Program-made: the position numbers and the translations under genes
In this document: positions 1-8,582 of the stretch, piece after piece
Layout: every line of letters begins with the position of its first letter
Position numbering within the stretch: the stretch's first letter is position 1
The notes under the pieces: model-generated
What the model saw: only the letters and a program-made list of their open reading frames with translations
The model's database searches: none
What the model was told of the DNA's origin: nothing
Assembly: GCF_001644035.1 (NCBI RefSeq)
Contig: NZ_LUUG01000063.1
Coordinates: 1-55,984 of the forward strand
Length of the DNA stretch: 55,984 nucleotides
Reading direction: 5' to 3'
DNA from: Methylomonas methanica
Lineage (GTDB): Bacteria > Pseudomonadota > Gammaproteobacteria > Methylococcales > Methylomonadaceae

Positions 1-56
1 ACTTCAATAACAGTATCTACATCTTGAATGACAGCTTTTTTACCCTTTCTTGTCAT
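1..56 (-). CDS. Possible 5' end of a gene leaving the left edge
   Basis: On the minus strand an ATG at position 56 opens a frame that stays open to the window edge (about 18 codons, starting MTRKGKKAVIQDVD). No convincing ribosome binding site is visible upstream of it and nothing in so short a fragment identifies a family. It may be the start of a divergent gene or a chance frame. If real, the gene to the left runs away from the nifX side. Confidence 0.25.
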   Translation of the reverse strand, partial: MTRKGKKAVIQDVDTVIE

Positions 57-363
57 TTCAAATTAATTCATATTGGCAGCTCGGGGTCGGATTTACCCGA
101 TCAATCCTGACTGAGCAAGTTCAGCCAATCTGCATCTACTGGGGTGCTAACATATCCAAGCAGATTGCTGCAGTCGATCAAGGACCACTGCCACCAACCA
201 AACATCGGCCTGCCAACACCGTCTTCTTTGTTATAAACCCGACATATAAGATCAAACTTTTTCGTAAATTAATCAATCACTTAAAAGTTGGTGCAAAATA
301 TGAATTAAGCAAGCTATACAAAAATCAACGCTACGTCCGGTTGCTCATCATTTTACGGTGCTT
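57..363. other. Gene-free stretch, AT-rich
   Basis: No convincing gene is seen. The region is AT-rich compared with its surroundings. It contains one TGT-N10-ACA word at 229-244, the format of a NifA binding site, but no -24/-12 sigma-54 promoter at a proper distance in either direction. The word is therefore not called as a regulatory site. Confidence 0.4.
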
Positions 364-681
364 ATGTCTGAAATCATCCCGTTTCCCGTTCCCAACAAAC
401 AACAAAAGTCAGATCTTGATGCGGTTATCGATGAAGCGCTAAAGGCCATCCCGAGGCAAGACCGAGAAAAGCTCAGGTTTGAGTTGATTAAAACGATAGA
501 CAGCTACGATGCCTTTTTTTCTGAATGGTCTTTGAGTCTACCCGAGGATAGTAACGAAACACTCAGGAAACAAATTTACGAGATTGCGCATCAGGAACAT
601 GACCGAAAAATACAAATGCTGAAAGACATTATGCGGCTAAAGATTAAAGTGCTGGTTGCGGAATACCAGCACCGCAAGTAG
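364..681 (+). CDS. Hypothetical protein, 105 aa
   Basis: I do not recognise a family. The protein is charged and predicted mostly helical, with no signal peptide, membrane segment or cysteine motif. The ATG at 364 (MSEIIPFPV) is preferred over a GTG two codons upstream because the protein then begins with the natural-looking SEIIPFPVP segment. The coding frame is well formed and ends 133 bases before the nifX start. It could be cotranscribed with nifX, but the gap is long enough for a separate promoter. Nothing in the sequence ties it firmly to nitrogen fixation. Confidence 0.6.
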   Translation: MSEIIPFPVPNKQQKSDLDAVIDEALKAIPRQDREKLRFELIKTIDSYDAFFSEWSLSLPEDSNETLRKQIYEIAHQEHDRKIQMLKDIMRLKIKVLVAEYQHRK

Positions 682-814
682 CGCGGTTTGTACTGAGCAA
701 TCCGGCGCCATGCCCAGGATTCAGCGGGGCGCGCGTTAATAACACCAAAGACCATCGATTTTAAGACCCAGCCTTAGTCGTCCTTTGGTCCAACTATTTT
801 TTGAGGAGTGTCAT

Positions 815-1291
815 ATGAGTCAACTTGCCGATGTAAACAGTGTCGCGGAGCTTGAAGTCGATGCAAATAAACTGATCGTGGCTTTTGCGAGTTCCGATGG
901 GGAAATGGTCAACCAGCATTTCGGATCATCCTTGGGGTTTCATGTTTATGCTATCGATGGCACTACCGCTACACCTTTGGCGGCCAAGTCGTTTGGTAAG
1001 GAACAACGTGACGGGAATGAAGAGAAATTAAAGCCCAAGCTGGCCTGGTTAACAGGCTGCGATATGGTGTATTGCGGTTCCGTCGGCGGCACGGCGACCA
1101 ATGAGTTGATCAAATTGGGCGCTCATCCTGTCATTGTTAAAGGCGGTCCCGACATTGAAGACATCATTACCGAGTTACAACAAGACATTACCGCAGCCAA
1201 TTCACCGCTGCTGGAACGCATTTTTAAACAAAAAACCGGTAAAGATAGCAGCCGTTTTGCAGAGATGGCTGACGAAGACTGGAATGAATAA
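815..1291 (+). CDS. nifX: Nitrogen fixation protein NifX
   Basis: The 158-residue protein belongs to the NifX/NifB-C/NafY family that carries FeMo-cofactor precursors (NifB-co, VK-cluster) during nitrogenase assembly in the cytoplasm. The family hallmarks are visible: an N-terminal strand IVAFASSDGE, then NQHFG with the conserved His at about residue 35, CGSVGG near the middle, and a GAHPVIVKG segment before the C-terminal helix. The ATG at 815 is chosen because GAGGAG lies 7 bases upstream, while an upstream in-frame start at 785 lacks a site. NifX normally follows nifEN. Here it stands without nifE or nifN in view and 38 kb from nifHDK. No sigma-54 promoter was found directly upstream. It could be another member of the same family, but length and position of motifs fit NifX best. 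Confidence 0.85.
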   Translation: MSQLADVNSVAELEVDANKLIVAFASSDGEMVNQHFGSSLGFHVYAIDGTTATPLAAKSFGKEQRDGNEEKLKPKLAWLTGCDMVYCGSVGGTATNELIKLGAHPVIVKGGPDIEDIITELQQDITAANSPLLERIFKQKTGKDSSRFAEMADEDWNE

Positions 1292-1698
1292 GGATGCCCG
1301 GCAATTTTGCCTAAATGCAATCCAAGCATTCCTCTTCCTGCCCGGCCTTCTCTCGGCTCGGTTTCGCTAGCCGACACTGAGGAAGTTCGCCGTCACATAC
1401 CGCCGAATCCGGCTGGTTAGCCTACGCCCTGCTCTAACGCGTCCAGTGTTTACCCACCCCGCCTCACCGCGACACGGGTACACACTGCACTTTTTGTGCT
1501 CGCGCCCAGCATTGGCGCCACTGTCGCCGCCGCTCAATTACCTTTTTCTAAACTCAGGATTTTCGGTCTTTACTCCCACGATATCCAATCACCAGCCTTT
1601 AGGCCCCTAGGCGATGCCGTTTGTGACGGATTTATGACCAATTTTTAGACTGCCGTTTCATCTATACTATGGCGTGATTTATTGCTTCTCGCACACGG
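1292..1698. other. Intergenic region between nifX and the sensor operon
   Basis: About 400 bases without a convincing gene. A short palindrome GGCAATTTTGCC lies just after the nifX stop (1300-1311) but has no T-tract. A TATACT word at 1663-1668, 31 bases before the sensor gene, may be its -10 box, although no good -35 partner is present. The small frames on both strands show no start sites or family resemblance. Confidence 0.5.
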
Positions 1699-3156
1699 AT
1701 GAAATTTAAAAACTTTTTATCGTTAAAGTCCCTGATCGTCCTGGGCTTTGTCATTGCGGTGATTCCGCTATTTCTGGCCGTGATGTACGCCGCTTTCGGC
1801 ATGCGCGAAACCTCCGCACTAGGCCGCACGGTGAACACCCATGTCTTCGAACAAACCAAAACTATTCGCCTGGTTTTACAAAAAGCCTCCGATATAGAAC
1901 GCAAGGCCAAGCTGTTTGTGTTGCTGTCCGACCCGACGCTGCGCCAACCCTACGAACGGCAATCCTACGAGACGGTGCGGGCCTCGTTTAAACAGGCGTT
2001 AAGCGATTTGCTGAAATTGCATGTCGACAACAAAATCGCGCTACTGGTTAACGAATTATCCGAAAAAGAAAACCTGATTTATCAACAAATCATCGGCTCG
2101 GACGACGAGAATAATCTGGAATTACCGATAGACGAGGCCTTCCAGGGCTTGCGCGAATCCGCCGCCACCCTATCGCGCGAGTTTGAAAACCATGTCGATC
2201 ACGAATTTAACGAACTGCATCAATTGTCAGAATCGCTGGAGCACGGTTTGTTGGTCAAGGGCGCGGTATTGCTGGCAATTTCGTTCAGCGTGATTGCCAC
2301 GCTTTTGATCGTGCTGTCGCGTTCGATGCGGCAACTCGACGTATCGATACGCCGCTTGGGCGCCGGCGAGCTTGCCGAACCGATTCTGGTCAACGGCCCG
2401 TCGGATTTGCGTTATCTGGGCAATCGTCTGGAGTGGCTGCGCACCCACTTACTGGAACTGGAAGTGTCCAAGCAACAGTTCATGCAAAACGTCGCCCGCG
2501 AGATAGAACTGCCGTTGGCAAGCCTGCGCCAGGATGCCGACCTGCTGGCCGGCGAAACCGACTACGACCCCAACAGCAAACGGCAAGCCACGGTACTGCA
2601 TTTATGCGCCAATATCGAAAAGTTAAACAGCGTCTCCGAGGAACTGCTGCGCTACAGCCGGATCAATTCCCTGCCCGATATCAAACGCAAGGAAAGTGTA
2701 AACATCAAAGACTTGCTGGAAACCATGATTGAAGATTTCCAACCGGTTTTAAGCAGTAAAGCCATCGCCATCCGCATGCTGGCCCGGCCGGTGGAAGTTT
2801 CCGGCTTTCCCGAGCAATTGCGTGCGATCATCGAACAATTGCTGACCAACGCCGTGAAATTTTCGCCGGAAGGCGGCGAAATTCGCGTCATATTGCGCGA
2901 CGCCGGCACCTTGATGGAACTGGAAGTGGAAGACGAAGGCCCCGGTATCGCCGCCGACGAACGCGATCATATCTTCGAACCGTTTTATCGCGGCAAGGCT
3001 GGCGAAACAGGTGATAGCGATGGCCCCGGCCTGGGCTTGGCCATCGTCAAGGAATACGTCGCCAATCATCAAGGCAAAGTGGAAGTCATCGATGCCCGTC
3101 AAGACCAACAAGGAGCCCGTATCCGGGTTCAAATTCCGTTAAACGGGGAGAATTAA
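1699..3156 (+). CDS. GlrK/QseE-like sensor histidine kinase lacking the catalytic His
   Basis: The 485-residue inner-membrane sensor has the GlrK (QseE) layout. Membrane segment 1 is at about 11-33, a helical periplasmic domain at 35-185, membrane segment 2 at about 187-207, a short HAMP-like linker, a dimerisation helix at 255-320 and a HATPase domain at 365-480. The ATP-binding boxes are intact (N box with TNAVKFSP, G1 DEGPGIA, F box IFEPFYRG, G2 GPGLGLAIV). The H box is not: the usual SHELKTPL reads AREIELPL, so residue 267 is Arg (codon CGC at 2497-2499) where the phosphorylated His belongs. The protein should bind ATP but not autophosphorylate. It heads an operon with a QseG-like lipoprotein, an intact kinase and a response regulator. 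I infer a pseudokinase that modulates its neighbour. Confidence 0.85.
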   Translation: MKFKNFLSLKSLIVLGFVIAVIPLFLAVMYAAFGMRETSALGRTVNTHVFEQTKTIRLVLQKASDIERKAKLFVLLSDPTLRQPYERQSYETVRASFKQALSDLLKLHVDNKIALLVNELSEKENLIYQQIIGSDDENNLELPIDEAFQGLRESAATLSREFENHVDHEFNELHQLSESLEHGLLVKGAVLLAISFSVIATLLIVLSRSMRQLDVSIRRLGAGELAEPILVNGPSDLRYLGNRLEWLRTHLLELEVSKQQFMQNVAREIELPLASLRQDADLLAGETDYDPNSKRQATVLHLCANIEKLNSVSEELLRYSRINSLPDIKRKESVNIKDLLETMIEDFQPVLSSKAIAIRMLARPVEVSGFPEQLRAIIEQLLTNAVKFSPEGGEIRVILRDAGTLMELEVEDEGPGIAADERDHIFEPFYRGKAGETGDSDGPGLGLAIVKEYVANHQGKVEVIDARQDQQGARIRVQIPLNGEN

Positions 3157-3161
3157 GCAAC

Positions 3162-3737
3162 ATGCAGTCACTATTTATGCGCGTATTGACGCTGATCGCA
3201 TCATTGTTGGTAATCAGCGGCTGCGCCGAGGTGGATTCCAGCGTCAGGGAACATTTTCCAACCATTCACAGCACCCCGGTGGTGCATTCCGACATAGACG
3301 AGCTGCTGGAATTCGGCAACAACCTGGCCAACATGACCACGGCGAGTCGCTCCGAGACTTGCAGGTCTTTAGTGAAACGCCAAAAAGACGAACCCGAGAT
3401 TGGGGTGTTACTGCATTTGATGGTAGGCCGCCTGTTATCAGATGCCTGCGGCGATATTCCCAAAATTCTGGATGAAATTGCCGGCATCCCACCCTCGGGC
3501 TTGAGCGACGAACGGATGCGCCATCTGGTTGCCATTAATACCGAAGCCTTAAAGCGCATCAACAGTGCCTCGAAAAGACTCGGCTCATTGGAACGCAAAC
3601 AAAAAACCGTGCAAAACGTCCTGGAAACCAAAGACGCCACCGGTTCCAAGAAAGAAGAATCAAGATTGCTGCGCGAAAAACTGGAAGCCATCCGCTCGAT
3701 GGAAAAGCAATTGGACGAGACTAGCGAAGGCAAATAG
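3162..3737 (+). CDS. QseG-like lipoprotein
   Basis: The 191-residue protein starts with a lipoprotein signal (hydrophobic stretch about 8-19, lipobox ISGC with the modified Cys at residue 21) and continues with a helical, charged domain ending in a coiled-coil-like segment from about 135. Size, signal and position directly after a GlrK-like gene match QseG/YfhG, the lipoprotein encoded between glrK and glrR in enterobacteria. QseG there binds the QseE sensor domain and controls its activity. GGGGAG precedes the ATG, and the gaps to both neighbours are 5 bases, so it is cotranscribed and probably translationally coupled. Sequence similarity to QseG is judged by layout, not by search. A generic lipoprotein remains possible. 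Confidence 0.65.
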   Translation: MQSLFMRVLTLIASLLVISGCAEVDSSVREHFPTIHSTPVVHSDIDELLEFGNNLANMTTASRSETCRSLVKRQKDEPEIGVLLHLMVGRLLSDACGDIPKILDEIAGIPPSGLSDERMRHLVAINTEALKRINSASKRLGSLERKQKTVQNVLETKDATGSKKEESRLLREKLEAIRSMEKQLDETSEGK

Positions 3738-3742
3738 CGCCA

Positions 3743-5329
3743 ATGTTTCGGTTCCGCTTGGCGATAGTCATTGTTGTTTCTTTCTGCTTTGTGTTGAGTT
3801 TGGGCATTGCCTTGTATTGGGGAGCCAACGAAGTGGCTCGCTATTTTCAGCACAGCCAAACCGCTTACGAGACCTTCGACGATTACGAACAGCTGTCGCA
3901 AGAAGCCTATCGCCATTTCAAACAACGCATGGACCGGCTGATCACGGCCAACCCCAATTCGGAAACCGGCGTGGAATCTTCCAAACGCCGCCTTTACGAG
4001 GCGATGCAAACGCTACGCGATACCGCCGTCAAAACGCCGGGCACAGACAGCGCCAGCGAAGACTGGACCAATAAACCTGCGGAATTGGAGAAAGTCGCCC
4101 ATCTCACTGCGTTCCTGGAAGCCAGCGAATATCGCTTCGAAGAAGTGGAACGGCTGCGTTTGCAAGGCAAGCTGACCACCGCCGTACAGGCGTTAGCCAA
4201 GTTCACCGAGGAAGAAATCGACGGTAAATTTCAGCCCTTGATCGACGCCGCCATTAACGCCGAGCGGCAAAAAGCCAGGAAAGCCAAAAAAGAACTGGAA
4301 ATTTTGGTCGAAAAATCGCGCTGGACGGCCATTCTGGCCTCGTTAACCGCCGCGCTGTTCAGCCTGGTAGCCGGCGTCATGCTGCTCCGCGCCTTTAAAA
4401 AGCCCATCGAAGCATTGATGAAAGGCACGGACGAAATCGCCTCAGGCAACCTGAATTACCGGATCGCCTTGGACAGCCGGGACGAATTTGCGTATTTGGC
4501 CAGCCACTTTAATCAAATGGCCAAGGAACTGGAAGTTCAACAAGATAAGCTGCGCGAAGGCCGTGCCGTGTTGGAGGAGCGGGTGACCGAGCGGACTTTT
4601 GAACTTAATCTGTTGAACGAGGAATTAAAGCGCATGGATAATGCCCGCCGCGAGTTTTTGGCGGACATCAGTCATGAGCTGCGCACGCCCATCACGGTGA
4701 TTCGCGGCGAGGCGGAAGTAACGCTACGCGGTCAGGACCGCGATGCCGAAGAATATAAAGACGCATTGCAGCGCATCGTCGAACTATCGATGCAGTTGGG
4801 TAAATACGTCAACGATTTACTGTTTCTGGCCCGCGCTGACACGGCCAATCTGCAATTTGAATGGAATAAAGTGGACTTGGCGGATTTGGTCGCCAGCAGC
4901 GTTGAGGACTTTCAGGTGATGGCGCAAGAGTATTCAATTTCCGTTAGTCTGGAGGCGCCGTCCGGGCCGCTGTTGGTGCGCGGCGATAAGCAACGGTTAC
5001 GGCAAGTGTTGTTCATTCTGGGCGAAAATGCCTGCCGCTATTCCAAACCGCTCGGTCATATCGCCGTGGCTTTATGGCGCGACGGCAAACAGGCCTGTTT
5101 CAGCCTGACCGACCAGGGCATAGGCATACCAAGCGAGGATCTGGAGCGGATTTTCGAACGCCACTTCCGCAGCAGCAACGCCCAGCATTCGCGGGACGAC
5201 GGGTCCGGCCTGGGTTTACCGATGGCCAAATCCATCCTGCAAGCCCATGGTGGGCAGATAGCCGTGCGTAGTGTCGAGAACGCCGGATCGACATTTACGG
5301 TTACACTACCCCTGCTTACGGTAGCATAG
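3743..5329 (+). CDS. Sensor histidine kinase with HAMP domain
   Basis: This is the intact histidine kinase of the operon (528 residues). Membrane segment 1 spans about 6-26, a helical periplasmic domain runs to about 190, and membrane segment 2 spans 195-217. A HAMP domain follows at 217-270, then a coiled coil, a HisKA domain with the phospho-accepting His311 in ADISHELRTP, and a HATPase domain (N box with GENACRYS, G1 DQGIGIP, G2 GSGLGLPMAKS). It should phosphorylate the OmpR-type regulator encoded 61 bases downstream. The ATG lies 5 bases after the lipoprotein stop. Its periplasmic domain is helical like that of the first sensor, so the two may have arisen from a common ancestor or sense the same lipoprotein; this is an inference. 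Confidence 0.9.
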   Translation: MFRFRLAIVIVVSFCFVLSLGIALYWGANEVARYFQHSQTAYETFDDYEQLSQEAYRHFKQRMDRLITANPNSETGVESSKRRLYEAMQTLRDTAVKTPGTDSASEDWTNKPAELEKVAHLTAFLEASEYRFEEVERLRLQGKLTTAVQALAKFTEEEIDGKFQPLIDAAINAERQKARKAKKELEILVEKSRWTAILASLTAALFSLVAGVMLLRAFKKPIEALMKGTDEIASGNLNYRIALDSRDEFAYLASHFNQMAKELEVQQDKLREGRAVLEERVTERTFELNLLNEELKRMDNARREFLADISHELRTPITVIRGEAEVTLRGQDRDAEEYKDALQRIVELSMQLGKYVNDLLFLARADTANLQFEWNKVDLADLVASSVEDFQVMAQEYSISVSLEAPSGPLLVRGDKQRLRQVLFILGENACRYSKPLGHIAVALWRDGKQACFSLTDQGIGIPSEDLERIFERHFRSSNAQHSRDDGSGLGLPMAKSILQAHGGQIAVRSVENAGSTFTVTLPLLTVA

Positions 5330-5390
5330 GACAGATTTTCATATAATTGAGAAATACATGACAACCAATACTCTGACGGGGATAGGCTAT

Positions 5391-6071
5391 ATGCGGGTGC
5401 TGATGGTTGAAGACGACGAGCGCATCATCGATTTCGTACAACGCGGCTTAAAAGCCGAAGGCTATGCCGTGGAGGTGGCCCGCAGCGGGCAAGAGGCCAT
5501 TGCCTTGGGTACCGAGGGCAGTTTTCAGGTCATCATTCTGGATCTGGGTCTGCCGGACATGAACGGCCGGCAGATTTGCGAACGCTTGCGTAGCAACGGC
5601 ATCGACACCCCGATTTTGATGCTGACCGCGCGCGATACCGTGCAAGACAAAGTGGCCGGCCTGCGCTCCGGCGCCGACGACTATATGACCAAACCGTTCG
5701 CATTTGAAGAATTGCTGGCCCGTATCGAAGTCTTACTCAGGCGGCGCGGCGGCGAAGTGAAGCAGGACGACAAAGAATTGCGTATCGAAGATCTGGTGCT
5801 TAACGGCGAAACCCATGAAGTACGGCGCGGCGATACGATAATCGATTTGACGCCCAAGGAGTTCGCGTTATTGGAATGCTTTATGCGCATGCCCGGTAAA
5901 GTGTTGAGCCGCACCCGAATTCTGGAACAAGTATGGGGTTACAGCGCCGATCCGCTGACCAATGTGGTGGACGTTTATGTCCGCCAACTGCGGCGTAAAA
6001 TCGACGATGATTACGAGCTTAAATTACTGAAAACCGTACGCGGATTTGGTTACAAAATGGATGCGTCTTGA
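5391..6071 (+). CDS. OmpR/PhoB-family response regulator
   Basis: The protein has a receiver domain (acidic pair EDD at residues 7-9, phospho-acceptor Asp51 in ILDLGLPDMNG, Thr79, Lys101 in TKPF) followed by a winged-helix DNA-binding domain (about 130-225, ending in the typical YVRQLRRKI and VRGFGYKM segments). It should be the transcription factor partner of the upstream kinase. The ATG at 5391 is preferred to the one at 5358 because it has a purine-rich site (GGGGATAGG) upstream and starts the protein at the canonical MRVLMVEDD. The enterobacterial glrK-qseG locus instead carries the sigma-54 activator glrR, so the regulator class differs here. Its targets cannot be read from the sequence. 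Confidence 0.93.
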   Translation: MRVLMVEDDERIIDFVQRGLKAEGYAVEVARSGQEAIALGTEGSFQVIILDLGLPDMNGRQICERLRSNGIDTPILMLTARDTVQDKVAGLRSGADDYMTKPFAFEELLARIEVLLRRRGGEVKQDDKELRIEDLVLNGETHEVRRGDTIIDLTPKEFALLECFMRMPGKVLSRTRILEQVWGYSADPLTNVVDVYVRQLRRKIDDDYELKLLKTVRGFGYKMDAS

Positions 6072-6196
6072 GTTAGACATGCGAGATATTGCGCCTCCGT
6101 ACCGTTAACAACAGTCACGCCGGCCATCGCCTGCAAACATTTGCCGGCCTAAGTCACTCAACAAACCAGCGCCAACCCGGACATCACGCGCCTCCT

Positions 6197-6889
6197 ATGC
6201 AACTGACCTTGCTCGACCCTGATCATCCTCACCAAGCCTTTCCGCCGCTGCACAAGGCCTTGAAACAACCCAACGGCTTACTGGCCTTTGGCGGTTGTCT
6301 ATCGCCGCAGCGCATCGTCAATGCCTACCGGCACGGGGTATTTCCCTGGTTCAATCCCGGCGAGCCCATTTTGTGGTGGTCGCCCGATCCGCGCTTGGTA
6401 TTGTTTCCGGAACATCTGAACATTTCCCGCAGCCTGGCAAAAACCCTGCGCAAACAACTGTTCGAGATTCGTTACGACAGCGCCTTTCGCCAGGTTATCG
6501 ACGCTTGCGCGGCCCCACGTAGCGAAGACGGCGGCACCTGGATTACCGACGACATCCGCCAGGCCTATATCACTCTGCACCACCTGGGTATTGCGCATAG
6601 CTGCGAAGCCTGGCTGGACGGCCAACTGGTGGGCGGCCTGTACGGTATTGCGATAGGCCAGGTATTTTTCGGCGAATCGATGTTCCATCGTAAAACCGAC
6701 GCATCCAAAGTAGTGTTTGTGCACCTGGTGCGGCAACTAACGGCCTGGGGCTATCAACTCCTCGATTGCCAAGTCAGCAGCGAACACTTACTCAGCCTTG
6801 GCGCGGCGGAAATCCCCCGCAGCCGCTTCGTAGAACTGTTGGACAGACTCTGCGATCAATCACCGAGCGCCGACGCTTGGCAAGCATGA
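6197..6889 (+). CDS. aat: Leucyl/phenylalanyl-tRNA--protein transferase
   Basis: Aat transfers Leu or Phe from its tRNA to N-terminal Lys or Arg of proteins, creating N-degrons read by ClpS/ClpAP in the cytosol. The protein of about 230 residues shows the family signature NPNGLLAFGG-like start (residues NGLLAFGGCL), the GVFPWFN motif followed by ILWWSPDPR, and the C-terminal FFGESMFHR and LLDCQ segments. The ATG at 6197 (MQLTLLDPD) fits the known N-terminus; an upstream frame extension to 6089 has no family counterpart. It overlaps the next gene, bpt, by 4 bases (ATGA), so the two N-degron enzymes are translationally coupled. Confidence 0.95.
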   Translation: MQLTLLDPDHPHQAFPPLHKALKQPNGLLAFGGCLSPQRIVNAYRHGVFPWFNPGEPILWWSPDPRLVLFPEHLNISRSLAKTLRKQLFEIRYDSAFRQVIDACAAPRSEDGGTWITDDIRQAYITLHHLGIAHSCEAWLDGQLVGGLYGIAIGQVFFGESMFHRKTDASKVVFVHLVRQLTAWGYQLLDCQVSSEHLLSLGAAEIPRSRFVELLDRLCDQSPSADAWQA

Positions 6890-7608
6890 GTTCCATCCCG
6901 ATTTGGCTGGACAGCGGCCATGCCTGCGGCTACCTGGAGGATCGCCAAGCGCGTTCCGGCTTCGTGCATCCGTCGGTGGAGATGGATACGCCGCTTTACT
7001 CGCAATTGATAGCCCAGGGCTTTCGGCGCAGCGGCGATTATGTTTATAAACCCTATTGCGAAGCTTGCCAGGCTTGCGTGCCGACCCGCTTGCCAGTGAT
7101 GGCATTTCAGCCGGACCGCAAACAAAAGCGCTGCATCAAGCGCAATGCGCAAACCCGGGTAGTCGTCAAAAACGCCGAATTCGATGCGCGCCATTTCCGG
7201 CTTTATCAACGTTATCTGAGCGCCCGCCACGACAAACCCGGTGAAGATGCCGAAACTACGCCGGATGACTACATCAACTTCCTCGGTAGCAGTTGGTGCG
7301 ACACGCTGTTTGTGGAGTTTTTGATCGGCGGTCAATTGGCGGCGGTCGCCATAGTAGATGTGGTAAGCGACGGACTATCGGCGGTGTATACCTTTTTCGA
7401 CCCGGATTTTGCCGGCTACAGCCTCGGCGTTTACGCGGTGTTGTGGCAAATCGAAACCGCCAAACAATGGGGCCTGACCTATCTTTATCTGGGCTACTGG
7501 ATCAAAGACTGTCGTAAAATGCGCTACAAAATCGATTATCAACCGCTGACCGGCCTCATCGACGGCCAGTGGCAAGCCATTTCAAATCATACATTTACAG
7601 AGGATTAA
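6886..7608 (+). CDS. bpt: Aspartate/glutamate leucyltransferase (arginyltransferase family)
   Basis: Bpt attaches Leu from Leu-tRNA to proteins with N-terminal Asp or Glu, the second bacterial entry to the N-end rule pathway. The 240-residue protein carries the ATE-family cysteine motif YCEACQACVPTRLPV near residue 57-71 and the C-terminal acyltransferase core with GYWIKDCRKMRYK. The ATG sits inside the stop of aat, giving an ATGA overlap. The aat-bpt pair is common in Proteobacteria and places all tagging activity in one transcript with the downstream efpL. Confidence 0.93.
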   Translation: MSSIPIWLDSGHACGYLEDRQARSGFVHPSVEMDTPLYSQLIAQGFRRSGDYVYKPYCEACQACVPTRLPVMAFQPDRKQKRCIKRNAQTRVVVKNAEFDARHFRLYQRYLSARHDKPGEDAETTPDDYINFLGSSWCDTLFVEFLIGGQLAAVAIVDVVSDGLSAVYTFFDPDFAGYSLGVYAVLWQIETAKQWGLTYLYLGYWIKDCRKMRYKIDYQPLTGLIDGQWQAISNHTFTED

Positions 7609-7611
7609 GCC

Positions 7612-8178
7612 GTGCCGAAAGCCAACGAATTGAAACAGGGAACCGCCATCGAAATCAACGGCGAACCGTATGTGGTGAAACACATCGACGTGCGTAACCC
7701 CACTTCGCGCGGCGCGACCACGCTTTACAAAGTCCGCTTCACGCACATGAAAACCAAGCAAAAGCTGGACGAAACTTACAAAAGCGACGAGATGCTGAAA
7801 GCCGCCGATTGCTCACGTTGCAACGTGCAGTATTCCTATCAGGACGGCGACACCTATTACTTCATGAACACCGAGACCTACGAGCAATACAGCTTGTCGG
7901 CCGATGATCTGGAAGGCCAAACCGAGTATTTGTCCGACGGTCTGGAAGGCATCATCATGCTGCTGATGGACGACGCCGCGCTGGGTATCCAGTTGCCGAC
8001 CACCATCACGCTGCAAATCGTCGAAACCCCGCCCGCCATGAAAGGCGCCAGCGCCACCAACCGCACCAAACCCGCCAAATTGACCACCGGCCTAGAAATC
8101 CAGGTACCGGAATATATCGAAAGCGGCGAGATGGTGAAGATTAATACCGAGACCGGCAAGTATTCTTCCAGGGCTTAG
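7612..8178 (+). CDS. efpL: Elongation factor P-like protein EfpL (YeiP)
   Basis: The 188-residue protein has the three-domain EF-P architecture (KOW-like N-terminal domain, OB domain, C-terminal domain ending EYIESGEMVKINTETGKY). The loop tip reads NPTSRGATTLY, with Arg33 where classical EF-P has a modifiable Lys or Arg; this is the feature of the EfpL/YeiP subgroup that helps ribosomes through difficult motifs. The start is a GTG 3 bases after the bpt stop with AGAGGA just upstream. It ends the aat-bpt-efpL operon and is followed by a strong inverted repeat. Confidence 0.9.
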   Translation: MPKANELKQGTAIEINGEPYVVKHIDVRNPTSRGATTLYKVRFTHMKTKQKLDETYKSDEMLKAADCSRCNVQYSYQDGDTYYFMNTETYEQYSLSADDLEGQTEYLSDGLEGIIMLLMDDAALGIQLPTTITLQIVETPPAMKGASATNRTKPAKLTTGLEIQVPEYIESGEMVKINTETGKYSSRA

Positions 8179-8190
8179 ACGCAGCTACCC

Positions 8191-8240
8191 TTGCCGGATT
8201 GCGGCGGGCATCACCCCCCGTCCGCGGCGGAATCCGGCAA
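8191..8240. repeat. Long hairpin after efpL
   Basis: Perfect 10-base arms TTGCCGGATT (8191-8200) and AATCCGGCAA (8231-8240) enclose a GC-rich centre that can itself pair (GCGGCGGG with CCCGTCCGC). There is no T-tract, so it is either a REP-like palindrome or a factor-assisted transcript end 12 bases after the efpL stop. Confidence 0.65.
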
Positions 8241-8514
8241 ATCGTTCTCGTTATCCGCACATTGTGCCGCCACTCTCTCACCAACACCCTCGGTAACGTG
8301 CTCGCGCACTTGCCAGCCTTGGACACCACGATCCGCTGCAAAGCGGATCTTAAATCGCAAAGCTTATGCCGCTATCCATCACCCGCCCAATTTTTTCCAA
8401 CTCACCAACTCAGCCTACCCATTCCTCGGCTAAATCTGCCAATTTCCCCGCCTGCGGTGCTTAATTCACCACATCTGTTAGATAAATCACGAAATTTGTC
8501 GAACAGCCCCAAAA
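8241..8514. other. Gene-free part of the efpL/MCP spacer
   Basis: I see no gene, RNA or clear regulatory site in this part of the 404-base spacer. Small overlapping frames on both strands have no start site or recognisable product. Confidence 0.4.
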
Positions 8515-8532
8515 CTGTCATCTAACCGTAAT
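8515..8532 (+). promoter_or_regulatory. Pho-box-like site upstream of the chemotaxis receptor
   Basis: CTGTCAT, then CTAA, then CCGTAAT reads as two 7-base half-sites with a 4-base spacer, the format of the PhoB box (CTGTCAT-N4-CTGTMAY) with one mismatch in the second half. A weak -10 candidate (TAACTT, 8543-8548) follows after 10 bases, the distance seen in PhoB-activated promoters, and the receptor ATG is at 8583. Confidence 0.45.
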
Positions 8533-8582
8533 GAAACTGGATTAACTTCTAACCTTAGTCAACATTCCGCCGAAAACAACGC

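Noticed and set aside
229..244. TGT-N10-ACA word like a NifA site
   Set aside because: No -24/-12 promoter lies at a usable distance on either strand, and such a six-base pattern is expected by chance several times in 56 kb.
50..442. Open frame of 130 codons before the 105-aa gene
   Set aside because: It overlaps the better-supported gene at 364 in another frame and has no ribosome binding site or family resemblance.
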